DNA of 64,000 bases from Owenia fusiformis. Its lineage: Eukaryota; Annelida; Polychaeta; Sabellida; Oweniidae. Each line of letters starts with the position of its first letter. The first letter of the stretch is position 1. A model generated the notes under the pieces. It was not told where the DNA came from and made no database searches. It worked only from the letters and a program-made list of their open reading frames with translations. The position numbers and the translations under genes were made by a program. The stretch covers positions 27,828,166 to 27,892,165 of the forward strand of contig CAIIXF020000011.1 in the NCBI GenBank assembly GCA_903813345.2, written 5' to 3'. Positions 1 through 11,000 of the stretch are shown here, in pieces.

Positions 1-1
1 T

Positions 2-307
2 GGTGCCAACTGTATTAAGGGGATTGATCAAGAAGGAAAGGAGGTGTTTTCTTATGGTGAGGAAGGAAATGGAGATCAACAGTTTCTAGAGCCTCGTGGA
101 ATATGCACTGATGCGAGAGACTTTATATTTGTAGCAGATTTTGACAATGATCGTGTTCATTTACTTAGCCCTGATGGTAAATTCATCAAGTATGTTCTAA
201 CAGAGAAGGATGGGTTACAATATCCAATTGCTGTTGCAATCCATGATGACCACCTCCTGGTTGGGAATGACTTTGGGGAGCTCTTTACTGTGAAATACAG
301 GGAATAA
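2..307 (+). CDS. C-terminal exon of an NHL-repeat protein (TRIM2/3/71-like), partial
   Basis: The frame is open from base 2 to the TAA at 305-307, so this is the last exon of a gene that starts to the left of the window. The translation holds about two NHL beta-propeller blades. The signatures are EPRGICTDARDFIFVADFDN, then DRVHLLSPDGKFI, then QYPIAVAIHDDHLLVGNDFG, ending in VKYRE. The pattern of a hydrophobic strand, a D/N-rich turn, and R-V followed by L-x-P-D-G is typical of NHL domains at the C-terminus of TRIM-NHL proteins. In those proteins the propeller binds RNA or protein. No RING, B-box or filamin part is visible, so TRIM membership is inference. An AATAAA overlaps the stop (303-308). 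The gene is convergent with HACE1, whose missing 3' exons must lie in or beyond it. It is distinct from the NHL gene at 21232-23053. Confidence 0.8.
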   Translation, partial: GANCIKGIDQEGKEVFSYGEEGNGDQQFLEPRGICTDARDFIFVADFDNDRVHLLSPDGKFIKYVLTEKDGLQYPIAVAIHDDHLLVGNDFGELFTVKYRE

Positions 308-880
308 AGTAAGTATACAAATATTTTATAGAATTCATGTCTCTAAAAATATATTTATGAACATGATTTAACAAGTAAAATAATTTGTGTTCTTTGTTTT
401 CACTAGTTGCATATTCCTCTCTCTTCCTGTATATATAGTTTATAATGTATGTAAACAATTTGCAAATTATAAAGTTTTATGATTCACGCTGTATCATATC
501 ATTCGTAACACATCGTGAGGTCAGTATTGTAGACACATATCTATATTCATTCTCTAGTATCGTGGTACTCCTCATATAAACTGGAATATGCATGTATATC
601 CAAATTTGGGTCCACTGAAAAAAACGTAAAGCAGCGGGCATGGTGTCAAAATGGTGTTAAGAAGTATTACAAGTCAAAAACTTCAGGGCCTCCCTGACAC
701 TATGCATTTACATACAAAATATATGTCCTTAATTCTCACTTTTCCAGTCTACAGCCCTGGAGTGAGATGTACAGACTGATCATTGTGAACACATACAACA
801 CCCAACAAAGTTTATAATTATAATGGACAATAGACTCGAACTATGATTGAATACAATGGATGATGAACTCATAATGAACA
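308..880. other. Non-coding, nothing recognised
   Basis: This AT-rich stretch follows the NHL stop. Both strands were read for HECT C-lobe coding sequence or other exons and none was found. It would be HACE1 intron if the HACE1 C-terminal exons lie to the left of the window. Confidence 0.5.
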
Positions 881-1232
881 TCCATGTAGCTCAGCGGTAG
901 CACAGGTACCTCTTACGCAATAGGTCCCGGATTCGATCCCCAGTTCAGGCAAGACTAAATTTGCTTGTTTGCGTGAAGTACCTGAGGGTGTTTGACTGAG
1001 TGGCCCGCAACTCGTACAAAAGGCTGTGGTGTGTACTTGTATGTCTATGTATAAGTGCACATAAAAGAACACAGGGCTCCTTCAAGGAGGGGGTTCTGGG
1101 TCTATCTTCCATGTTAATTACGTAAATTACGACCGTATATGTACGGGACATACCCAAGAGGTATTGCTCACCTTCATTGGTGGTAAACAAAATACAACAA
1201 CAACAACAACCACAACAACAACAACAACAATA
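881..1232 (+). mobile_element. tRNA-derived SINE with (CAA)n tail
   Basis: The 5' head looks like a tRNA pol III promoter. An A-box-like TGTAGCTCAGCGGTAGCA begins near 888, and a B-box-like GGATTCGATCCCC lies at about 928-940. About 230 bp of unrelated body follows, then a simple CAA/ACA-rich tail at about 1193-1232. The tail and the internal promoter define a SINE rather than a tRNA gene: the tRNA-like part has no matching acceptor stem. The exact 5' end and target duplication were not resolved. Confidence 0.7.
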
Positions 1233-1249
1233 TACAAGTACATGCATCA

Positions 1250-1578
1250 AACATTGCTGACAGTGGATATGTTATATTATATCTTCATTGGACTCCATTC
1301 ATTCAACTTCCACATTTACACCTAGCTGCATACATATTTAAAGACATGCGTATTCAGCCAATGCTTAAAATCTTACTTGCATGATAGTCTACCTGAAAAT
1401 GATTGTTTTGGACTTCAGAACAGTTCATCTTAATTCCTATACATTACTTCAGCATTGGAACCTTTTAAAATGTTTTAAAACTGAGCTTTTTTGTAGATAA
1501 GAAGGATTAGTAACCATTCTTTTCATAATTACTACCCTATTGATTTGCAGTGTCATTATAACATACATCAACCTGACA
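1250..1578. other. Intronic/intergenic, nothing recognised
   Basis: No coding frame, repeat or RNA was identified. It lies downstream of the last visible HACE1 exon. Confidence 0.4.
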
Positions 1579-2038
1579 TGATGGCTTCAAGTCAACCTCC
1601 CTCACGACCTGGAATACATCAAGCTATACACTGAATGTTAGGTCAAGGCAAGAGGTATCATGCACCTACCTGATGGCTTCAAGTCAACCTCCTGCATGAC
1701 CCCAAATACACCAAGCTATACACTGAATGTTAGGTCAAGGCAAGAGGTATCATGCACCTACCTGATGGCTTCAAGTCAACCTCCTGCATGACCCCAAATA
1801 CACCAAGCTATACACTGAATGTTAGGTCAAGGCAAGAGGTATCATGCACCTACCTGATGGCTTCAAGTCAACCTCCTGCATGACCCCAAATACATCAAGC
1901 TATACACTGAATGTTAGGTCAAGGCAAGAGGTATCATGCACCTACCTGATGGCTTCAAGTCAACCTCCTGCATGACCCCGAATACATCAGTCTCCACACT
2001 GAAGGTCAGGTCAAGGCCAAGGTCAGAGATATCATGGT
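1579..2038 (-). repeat. 92-bp tandem array derived from the HACE1 exon 17 3' edge and donor
   Basis: Five units of 92 bp start at 1579, 1671, 1763, 1855 and 1947. The rightmost unit (1947-2038) is the genuine 3' end of HACE1 exon 17. The other four are copies lying downstream in the intron. Read on the minus strand, each copy repeats the end of the exon (…GACTTGAAGCCATCAG). Three copies keep the donor GTAGGTGC, at exon-end equivalents 1670, 1762 and 1854. The outermost copy has lost the donor GT. The copies share derived changes absent from the exon, including a TAG stop where the exon encodes Glu of TFSVETD. One initial duplication followed by expansion explains this. Confidence 0.9.
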
Positions 2039-5000
2039 CAAGAATCCATTGGAGGTTCTTAGCATACTCTGGGTCTATTGAAGCCACATCTTTGTAGTTA
2101 ACTGGTACTCCTGAAATGGTAATAGATAATACATAATTATTGACATTGGGATAAAATTCATATCCTTCAAAAATCATACAATATCCTTTGATTATAATTA
2201 TATTTGAAATAAACATGATTTAGCAAGAAATATTTCTCACAGTGTTGAGGTTAATGAAAACACATAATGAAATTCTGTGCTAAGGGGTGATAGACTATGA
2301 TGTGAAGTCCAGTCCATCCTATAAGGGATTGAACCTACAATGCATCACATTCTGGACGAATGCTCTACCACTGAGCTATAGAACTGACTGACTCTTTCAC
2401 ATCAATACTGCTGTTACTGTGAATCCACTTACCAAGGATATGTTTGTAGAAAGATCGTGTAAAGTAAACGTTAAGGAGTTGTTTATGGTACAATGCAAGA
2501 CCCATAGCTTGACCCGCAAACTCAAAATAATTCAAATGGTCGGGGTTAACAGACGAGTTACTATTCGGCTGGAAGGTGCTGCCATCTGCTGACTGAGTAA
2601 AAAGAGCATAATCTGGGTTGAGGATTTCTCGTGACAATACATCGAACCATTCTCTCATCACACCTTGCCCCATGCCATCCTCGTTGTCAAACCGAACTGC
2701 AAGATTTTTCTTGAGTTTTTCCGGATTGTTCTTGAGAAGTTGATAACAGCTGCTATCAAACAATTTCTCTGGAAATAAATGAGTATGTGATTAAAATTAT
2801 AAATGCTACATGCTCTTCTGAATGTGAAAGGGAATAAATAGGCAATTAAAACACCATAAGCAGGTATTAATATGTCATTTGTTACAGATGCCAACCGCCA
2901 AACACCGAACACCAACAGCCATCCACAAAAAATATTCCATGCCCACTTAGAAGATTACCTTACCTCTTTTAATGACTAGTATATCAGAATCATAAGGTGG
3001 AATGTGAAGGACCTCACTAGTTGTGTTGTCAGGGTGTAAGTTCTCATAGAACCAGTCTTTCCTGGCATCAAATGGCTGAAACACACAGAAGTTACACATA
3101 AAAACATTTTAAAACATCTGCATACATGTCACTCTTCTTGGTCAGGTTCTAAGTTCAGTTTAATTATCATCTTATAATTTCAATTTAAAGAAATTATTGC
3201 AAGAAACACATGATTTTTATTTCAATCGGGACATCACCAATTTTTTTATTTAACTATTTACTTTTGCTTTACTTTATAATTAGCTTGAGGAATGAATGAT
3301 AAAATTTGGATTTGATGAAATAAGACTCAATGATACAATTTAGAGTACCAGGTGTATGCCTGTTTTCGTCAAATCCTCGTTAATTTCACCATTTCCACTC
3401 CAAATACCAGGTGTCCTTGTACTTCTGTTTTCTTAAATTCCTTGCTAATTTCACTCCATTTCCACTCACCATGACAACCACATTTGTACTAACCTGTGAT
3501 TTTATGATGTGCATAAAACGAGACATCAGTTCGGGGCAGTCTAACAGGAAGTGAAAGTGGTCAAAGATGACAGTCGGATTTCTGGCGACTAAAAACTTGA
3601 GCACTGTATCATGTCTGCAGACAAACTCTATGAACCTTGGTGACGTCATCCTAAAAATATAAAACAATAATATTCAGATAGTGCAGTCCAAGAATGGAAA
3701 TATTTTTGTACATATTTTCAGGCACATCCTCAAACACAAAAGGACTTTTGCCACTCGATATTTTTGTGAGCTATCTGGGCTCTGGCAAATTCTTGACAAA
3801 CTTGGGCTAATTTCTATATATTTGTATATCTACTTCTTGAACTGATAATTTTTTTACTGATGAGATAAATGCTAACCTTTCAAAGTTCCAAGTGAAACAT
3901 GGGATGATTTGAATTATTATACTTGGTCAACTTTGATTCTGATCAACTGGTATTTGAGCATAAATGTCAAATGAAATTAATGACTTCTGCCAGCAAGGTT
4001 TTATTGAAGACTTGACATTAAAAACTGTTTCATTTTATAAGTTAGTTCACAATATCATCAACCGCAATAACATTATACACATTTTATATCAATTTTATAT
4101 CAATTTCAATACAACAATAACTAGGAAAGTTAATCATTCAGAAGGAATGGTCTGTATAGTATACTGAGTAAGAAAAAGCAGAAAATGATGTTCTCCAAGA
4201 TGACTCTAGGATGCATTCTTGTCACTTTAATTCTGGTAATAACAACAACTGAAGGAAAGAAGAAACCATGCGTTCCTCACCCAACTGCAACATGCAACAA
4301 ACAACAAAAGAGTTGTCCAAACACATACAGATGTGCCAAAGTGAATGGGATATGCTGCAGGAAGAAGAACATACCAGCCGATTGCGATGCTGCAATTGAC
4401 CAATCAACTAATGCACCATATGAATGTACACGACCCTTTTATAGCTGTAAATCATTAGATGGACCAAAAACCAAGTATGTTTGTATCTATCATAATCATG
4501 GAAGGAATGCTTACTCTATGTGTTGTGAGAATCCTATCTGCTTTGACATATCTGGAAACATGCATAGGAAATATGAAGGTGAATGGACCGAGTCTAACGG
4601 CTGTACCGTATGTAGCTGTATATCCACCAACAACACTGAATGTGATGACTCGAAATGTCAAAACAAATGTGGTATGTAATTTCATGTGTAATAACAATAG
4701 AACACTGTTATTGATTTGTGGTTTGGTGTAATATTGTAATGCTAGTCTAAAATGTTGTACAAATGCCTAGATGTATTCAAAATCAACATTTTTTATTGTA
4801 GGTGAATTTTCTCAATTTTCCCCATGCCCAAAAAGCTCATGTGGTAAACAGTATAAGATAAGGAAATGTATAAATACAAAGAATGACATAAAATCGCAGC
4901 GTAATGCTGAACTGAACGTGACAATATGTTATCCCCAGCCTCCAGCCCAATGTCCACTCCCAGGAAGAGTTAGAAGTAATTTAGTTATTGTACCCATGCG

Positions 5001-8000
5001 CCAAGGGGCTGCTAGAGTATTCCCAGAGTTCAATTATCGTTGGATGGCTCATTTTGCTTATGGACAAGAGGATCAGGTTTATTGTGGAGGTTCAATTCTA
5101 AGTCCAAGGCATATTCTAACTGCTGCCCATTGTTTCTACTTGTTTGGAAAGAAAATGTCAGCGTCTTTTATTAAAGAGAAATTCACAGTTAAAACTGGTA
5201 AATATCGGTTATCTCTTAAAGAACCTCTTGAGCAAGCTCCAAAAATTAAAGATGTGACCACTCATGAAGGTTTTGATCCAGACACATACGATAATGATAT
5301 TGCTATTGTAGTACTTCAGTCACCAATTCAGTTTAATGAACATACGCATCCGATCAATCTTCGACATAAAAAATTTGGTCGAAAAGCCATGGGGAAATAT
5401 TTTTGTAAAGTATTGGGATGGGGCCTTACTAATGATTCTTCTGTAGACAGGGATATTTTATTGGAGGTAATAGTTACCCCAGAAAGCCATTTGACTTGTA
5501 CAAAGAAAGTTGAAAATGTCACAGAGAATATGTTTTGTGCTACTCCTAGAGTCCCTTATAAGGATAAGAAGTTAAAAAGTTTGGATCAATGTGCAAGTAA
5601 TTCTGGGGGACCTTTAATGTGTCGCAATGGGCCACAATGGTATCAGTATGGCCTAGTAAGTTCCTGTAGGAACCATACTTACCAAATTGGGGTATATACT
5701 AAATTACCTAACTATACAGATTGGATAAAAGATGTCACTTCATCTCCTGGGGGCTGGGGAGACTTCAGTGGATATTCACCATGTTCAGTATCATGTGGAG
5801 GTGGAACCAGGTCCAGAGTGAGGGCATGTACCAACCCTGAACCTATTCGCAATGGGAAATGTCGTGGCTTTAACTTCAAGACTACAGACGGTGAGATGGT
5901 ATATATAGAAGATGAGGAATGCAACACTAACCCATGTTAATCTCCAGGACTGGCACTCCAAGAAGAGAAACAATGTGGACAGTAAAATATACAATGTACT
6001 TATACAATATAAATAAAAATATTCAGTAATACTAGCTTGTGTAAGCGTAAGAGCATGTGCACCTGTCAATATTTTTGTGACTTCAATCATTTTGCAAATT
6101 GTTTATTTAGCATACTAAGACAAATGGAACTTTTACCATGGCAGTCCCTGATTCTAATTGGTCAAATGGAACTGGAAGTGCATGTAGTATACATAAGGGT
6201 TTCATTAATTTGGAATTACTTTGTTTCAACCCTTTTAGAATTCTTTATTTTTTGGATTCCTAAAGCATATATACTTACTGTAGTTTATCAGTCTGACAAG
6301 CACAGCACATGTAGAACGCCTGTATTACTGCACATATTCTTGGACACACAACCTCTATGATGTCTTGTTGTTTGCCTGCTTGCTTGAGTTTATCAAACCT
6401 CTCTGACAATGGAATGATACCTTCATCATCTGTGCTGCATATGGAGGCCTAAAATAGTGTAGTCATATAGTTGTTTATACATATCACACTACGTAATTGT
6501 TGTAATTTCAAATTTTTAATTAACTGTAGCACAGTTTTACTAGCATTCTGCAAAGTATTTCAACCTGGATTTTCATATATAGCGCAGTCAGATGTCCCTT
6601 TGGTAGTTCGACTTTTTCAGGAAAGCAACAAACTTGGCACAGTTGTAGAAACATATGATCTGAATGAAAAATGATTTCGGGGCAAGTGATTCGGGGTGGT
6701 CTTCATGGATTGTAAGCCTCTGACCCCCACCCCTATCAGGCGGGGAGGGGGTACATTATAATAAAATAAATAAAAATAGTTGTAAAGTATATTTCTTTAA
6801 ATGACTTCATTTGGTGATTGCTTTGAGCCTTGAAATTGAGAAAAACCTATTTTAGAAATGGTGTTTAGGAAGGAAAATACATTTTAACCCAATTATCTAG
6901 CGTGAATTCATCTTTCAAAGGGTCAAATATGGGACATCAAGTACTGTATTTCAAGAATGTGATGTCTGATCATCCTGAAAAAATTCATACTAATAGAGAT
7001 ATAGGTGTTAATCACTCATATGATATATGGCTTGTGTAGCTCATGTAATTTTTGAGAAATAAATTATCGAAATATGGATATTTAAGCCCTTGCGGCCTAG
7101 GGGTGACCTTATTTTACCTTAATAATTTTTAAGATACGCAATGTTTGGGCCTCATATGAATTCTAAATGTTGCATTAAGTATTGTTTTGTCATATTATTC
7201 CTAATTAAATGTAAAAAAATTATTGGAAATTAAAAAAATAATCAAATTTTCATTTTCGGTTCTAAAGGGCCAGGGGTAACCATATTTTACCCTAATAATT
7301 TCCCAGATATGTAATATATGCATCTCAAATTAGCTCAAGATGTTGCATATAGTTCTGTTTTATCATACTTCTTCCAATAAGATGAAGAAAATGATCGGAT
7401 ATATCTAAAAAATCAAAATTTTCACTTAAGCTCTTGATGGCCCTGGGGTAACCTTATTTTACCTTAATAATTTTCTAAATATGAGACATAGTCACCTCAA
7501 ATGAGCTTAAGATGGTATATTTAGTCCTGTTTTATCATATCATTCCCAAGGAGTGAAAAAATGATTGGAAATTATAAGAAAATGACATTTTCATATTACA
7601 CCCCCAATCCGCAACATCTTCTTGCAGCGCTGTAAACAGTACTGAACAATGCAGTCAGAGTACTGCACTATATAGCAATGTACAATGCTATTCTAACACC
7701 ATCTGTTTTGGACAGCGTAGTACAGTACTGTTTTTACAGCTCAGTACTGTTTTAGAAAACAGCTGTGTTCAGTACTGTTTTTACAGCACTGTTTACGAAA
7801 CCATGCTGTTTGATGCAGTTTGAGATTGGTAGTGTAGTTTATGATAGGTCAGGGATGACCTAATTTTACCTTAAAAATTTAAACAAAGATATATCATATT
7901 GTCTACTCAAATGAGCTCAAAATAGTGAATATAGTCTAGTTTTGTCATATTATTGCTACTGAGATATACAATAATGATTAACAATTATAAAAAATGAACC

Positions 8001-11000
8001 TCAACAGCCATTTATTCCTTTTTAGTACCAATGGCAATACTATCTAGTTTTATAGAACATTTTCTAAGATATGAAAATGTTTGATAAGTCCCGTTCATAC
8101 TCGCACGAGTAGTAGCATTGTTAAGATTCTGTATATATTATCATTTGAGTATATAATCCAAATCTATAAAACCTAATCAAAGGAGTCATAATTTATGGAT
8201 TCTGACAGTCTCTCCTACAGCTACATAGCTCAGAGCAAATCAGATCTGCTTTCAAACATTTGCATCTGTTCTCTTGACACAGGTATCTACCCCATGACCT
8301 ACATTTTATGTTGTGGCCTCAGTATCAGCAGTGGGAGTAGTCCAGCCACATTCATGTGGTGATAGAAACTGTGGGTACAGATGCATCAGAATGAATAAGG
8401 AATGAATAATTGACATTTTCAGCACAAGTTACTGCCAGTTTAAACCACATCAAAATCAACTGTATTGACTATGATTCTTATTAGGTCATGACAGAAGCAG
8501 TCTTTGGCATGCTTCTTCATATGAGCGAATGGTGATGGCAGATACTTCACTATCGGGCAAAGATATTGCATTACCTCATTGTGAGGTCACTATCTTCTTG
8601 CCATCTTCCTCCAGGGTTTCAGTTTAAATGCCAGGAAGGAAAACAGCTCCCTCTTGTTCCAACTATCTTAGGAAATCTTGCCAATTCCACAGAAGAAAAT
8701 TAGTAGGATATACTTTCCTCACTGTTCCAGTTTTGTGCTGTTTGTATCTATGCTCATTAACATCAAAGTTGAATGACTAAGCTACATAGTAGATGCCAAA
8801 ATAATAGACAGGGCATGTATAGTTAAACATGCTAACAGTGAAATATAAAGAAAATTTGGTGATTATGCAAATATGATATTACCCACGAAAAAGTCTGCAA
8901 ATAGTTCATTGCCTTGATGTCAGCTGGGATGTTTACAAGACACTAGCTTAAAGGGGCAACAAGGTCTGTAGAAGATTCAATTTTTTTACTCTTTCTGAGC
9001 TATCAGGGCAATATTTGGCTTTGACATACCTATTGCAATGCAATGTTTTAGCCCAACAGTGTGGTTCTGCCATCACCCTTGCTCTTATAAGAAGAAGCAG
9101 ATTCAAGGATATTTCTCAATATTTTCAGTTAGACTGCTTCAATCATGGCCTTCAAGAGAAAGAATAATACTCCTTACATTTAATTCTGATGTGGTTATCC
9201 TGGCATATATGTGATGTTAAAAACTGAAAAAGTCAATTTGGATAGCATATGGTAAGGGAGAAAACAAATCAATATCTACCTGCCCATGACCAAAGTTTAA
9301 TCCTCCCCATTTCTCATACAATCATTGGATGTGATGTTACATCTGTATTCTACTGCTATGGAAAAATGGAATAAATGGATTGAGATTTAAATGTGTCACT
9401 GAATTTTCTAATTGTTGTTATTATCTCAGTAGGAATAAAGTGAAAAACAGACTATTTTCCCCATTTTGAGATCATTTTATCTTGAAAATTATTGTGATAA
9501 CATTTGGCATTCTTGTGCCCAATCATTGACTGTCATTATTCACTGACAGAATCCTTGACAGAAGCAGCTCACCTTAACCCCTCCCCCCATAAGGCTAAAA
9601 TTATTAGGCGACTGGACTTACTACCCTTTGCATTCATTCAACTTTCCTTCTACTCTATCAGTTTTCAATGAATCTCTGAACTCACTGCGCTAATCAGAGT
9701 TTGTTGTCAAAATAAGGACAGCTTTCTATATGGTCATTTTCTCTGACGAAATCGCATCATTAATGTGCACGCATTTACCACTTGTTCCTTCAAGCTCGCT
9801 GATTGGTTGAGAATAGGTCAGCATGGTTTATTGCAGCTTGGGTCATAAATGCTTTAAGACCCAAGCTGCCAATAGCATCGGTCATGGGGACGGGGCTGCT
9901 AAACTCACTCCATCCTTTGCTTCTATATTATGGTAATATATGATAAAATCACCCCTGACCTGTCAAAAGCTAAAAATGTCATTTTTCAAATTTCCATTAT
10001 TTTTTACATCTCCTAAGGAATAATATGACAAAACAAGAGTATATGACACAATTCTAAGCTCATTTGAGTTGCATACGTCTCATAATTAAGAAAAGTTCAA
10101 GGATAAATAAGCCCCCCCCCCAGGCCATCATAAGCTAAAATGAAAATTTCAAATTTTAAGAAATGTCCAATCATTTTCTACATCTTATTGGAGGTATTAT
10201 GATTAAATAGAACTATATGCACCATCTTGAGCTAATTTGGGATACATGTATTACAAACCTTGAAAGTTATTAAGGTAAAATATGGTTACCCCTGGCCCTT
10301 CAGAAGCGATAATGAATTTTTTTTTTTTTTTTTTGAAAAGTTCCAATCATTTTTCAATCCAGTTAGGAATAATATGACAAAACAAGACTCAATGCACCAT
10401 TTTGAGCTCATATGAGACCCATACATTGCATATCTTAAAAATTATTAAGGTAGAATAAGGTTACCCCTACGCCGCAAGGGCTTAAAAATTCAAATTTCGA
10501 TAATTTTTATCTCAAAAAATACATGAGCTACCCAAGCCATATTCTATATTTGTGACGAACACTTATACCCCTATTAGTATGAATTTTTCCAAGATGATCA
10601 GACATCACATTCCTGAAATAGAGTACTTGATGTCCCATATTTGACCCTTTAAAAGATGAATTCACGCTAGATAATTGGGTCAAAATGCATTTTCCACACT
10701 AAACGCCACATCTACAATCGGTTTGTCTCAATTTCAAGGCTCAGAGCAATCACCAAATGAAGTCATTTAAAAAAATTTACTTCACAACCATTTTTATTTA
10801 TTTTTTATAATGTACCCCCTCCTCGCCTGATAGGGGTTGGGGTCAGAGACTAAAAAATCCATGAAGACCACCCCGGATCACTTGCCCCGAAATCATTTTC
10901 CACTCAGATCAAGTGTTTCTACAACTGTGCCAAGTTTGTTGCTTTCCTGAAAAAGTCGAACTATAAAGGGCTCATTTCTGGACATCTGACTGCGCTAATA

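Noticed and set aside
888-957. tRNA gene
   Set aside because: A and B boxes are present but stems do not pair and a SINE body with a CAA tail follows.
2325-2400. tRNA gene on the minus strand
   Set aside because: Promoter boxes only; no closing acceptor stem or clear anticodon arm.
4222-4697. Minus-strand frames over the protease gene
   Set aside because: Antisense shadows; the plus strand has signal peptide, cysteine pattern and splice sites.
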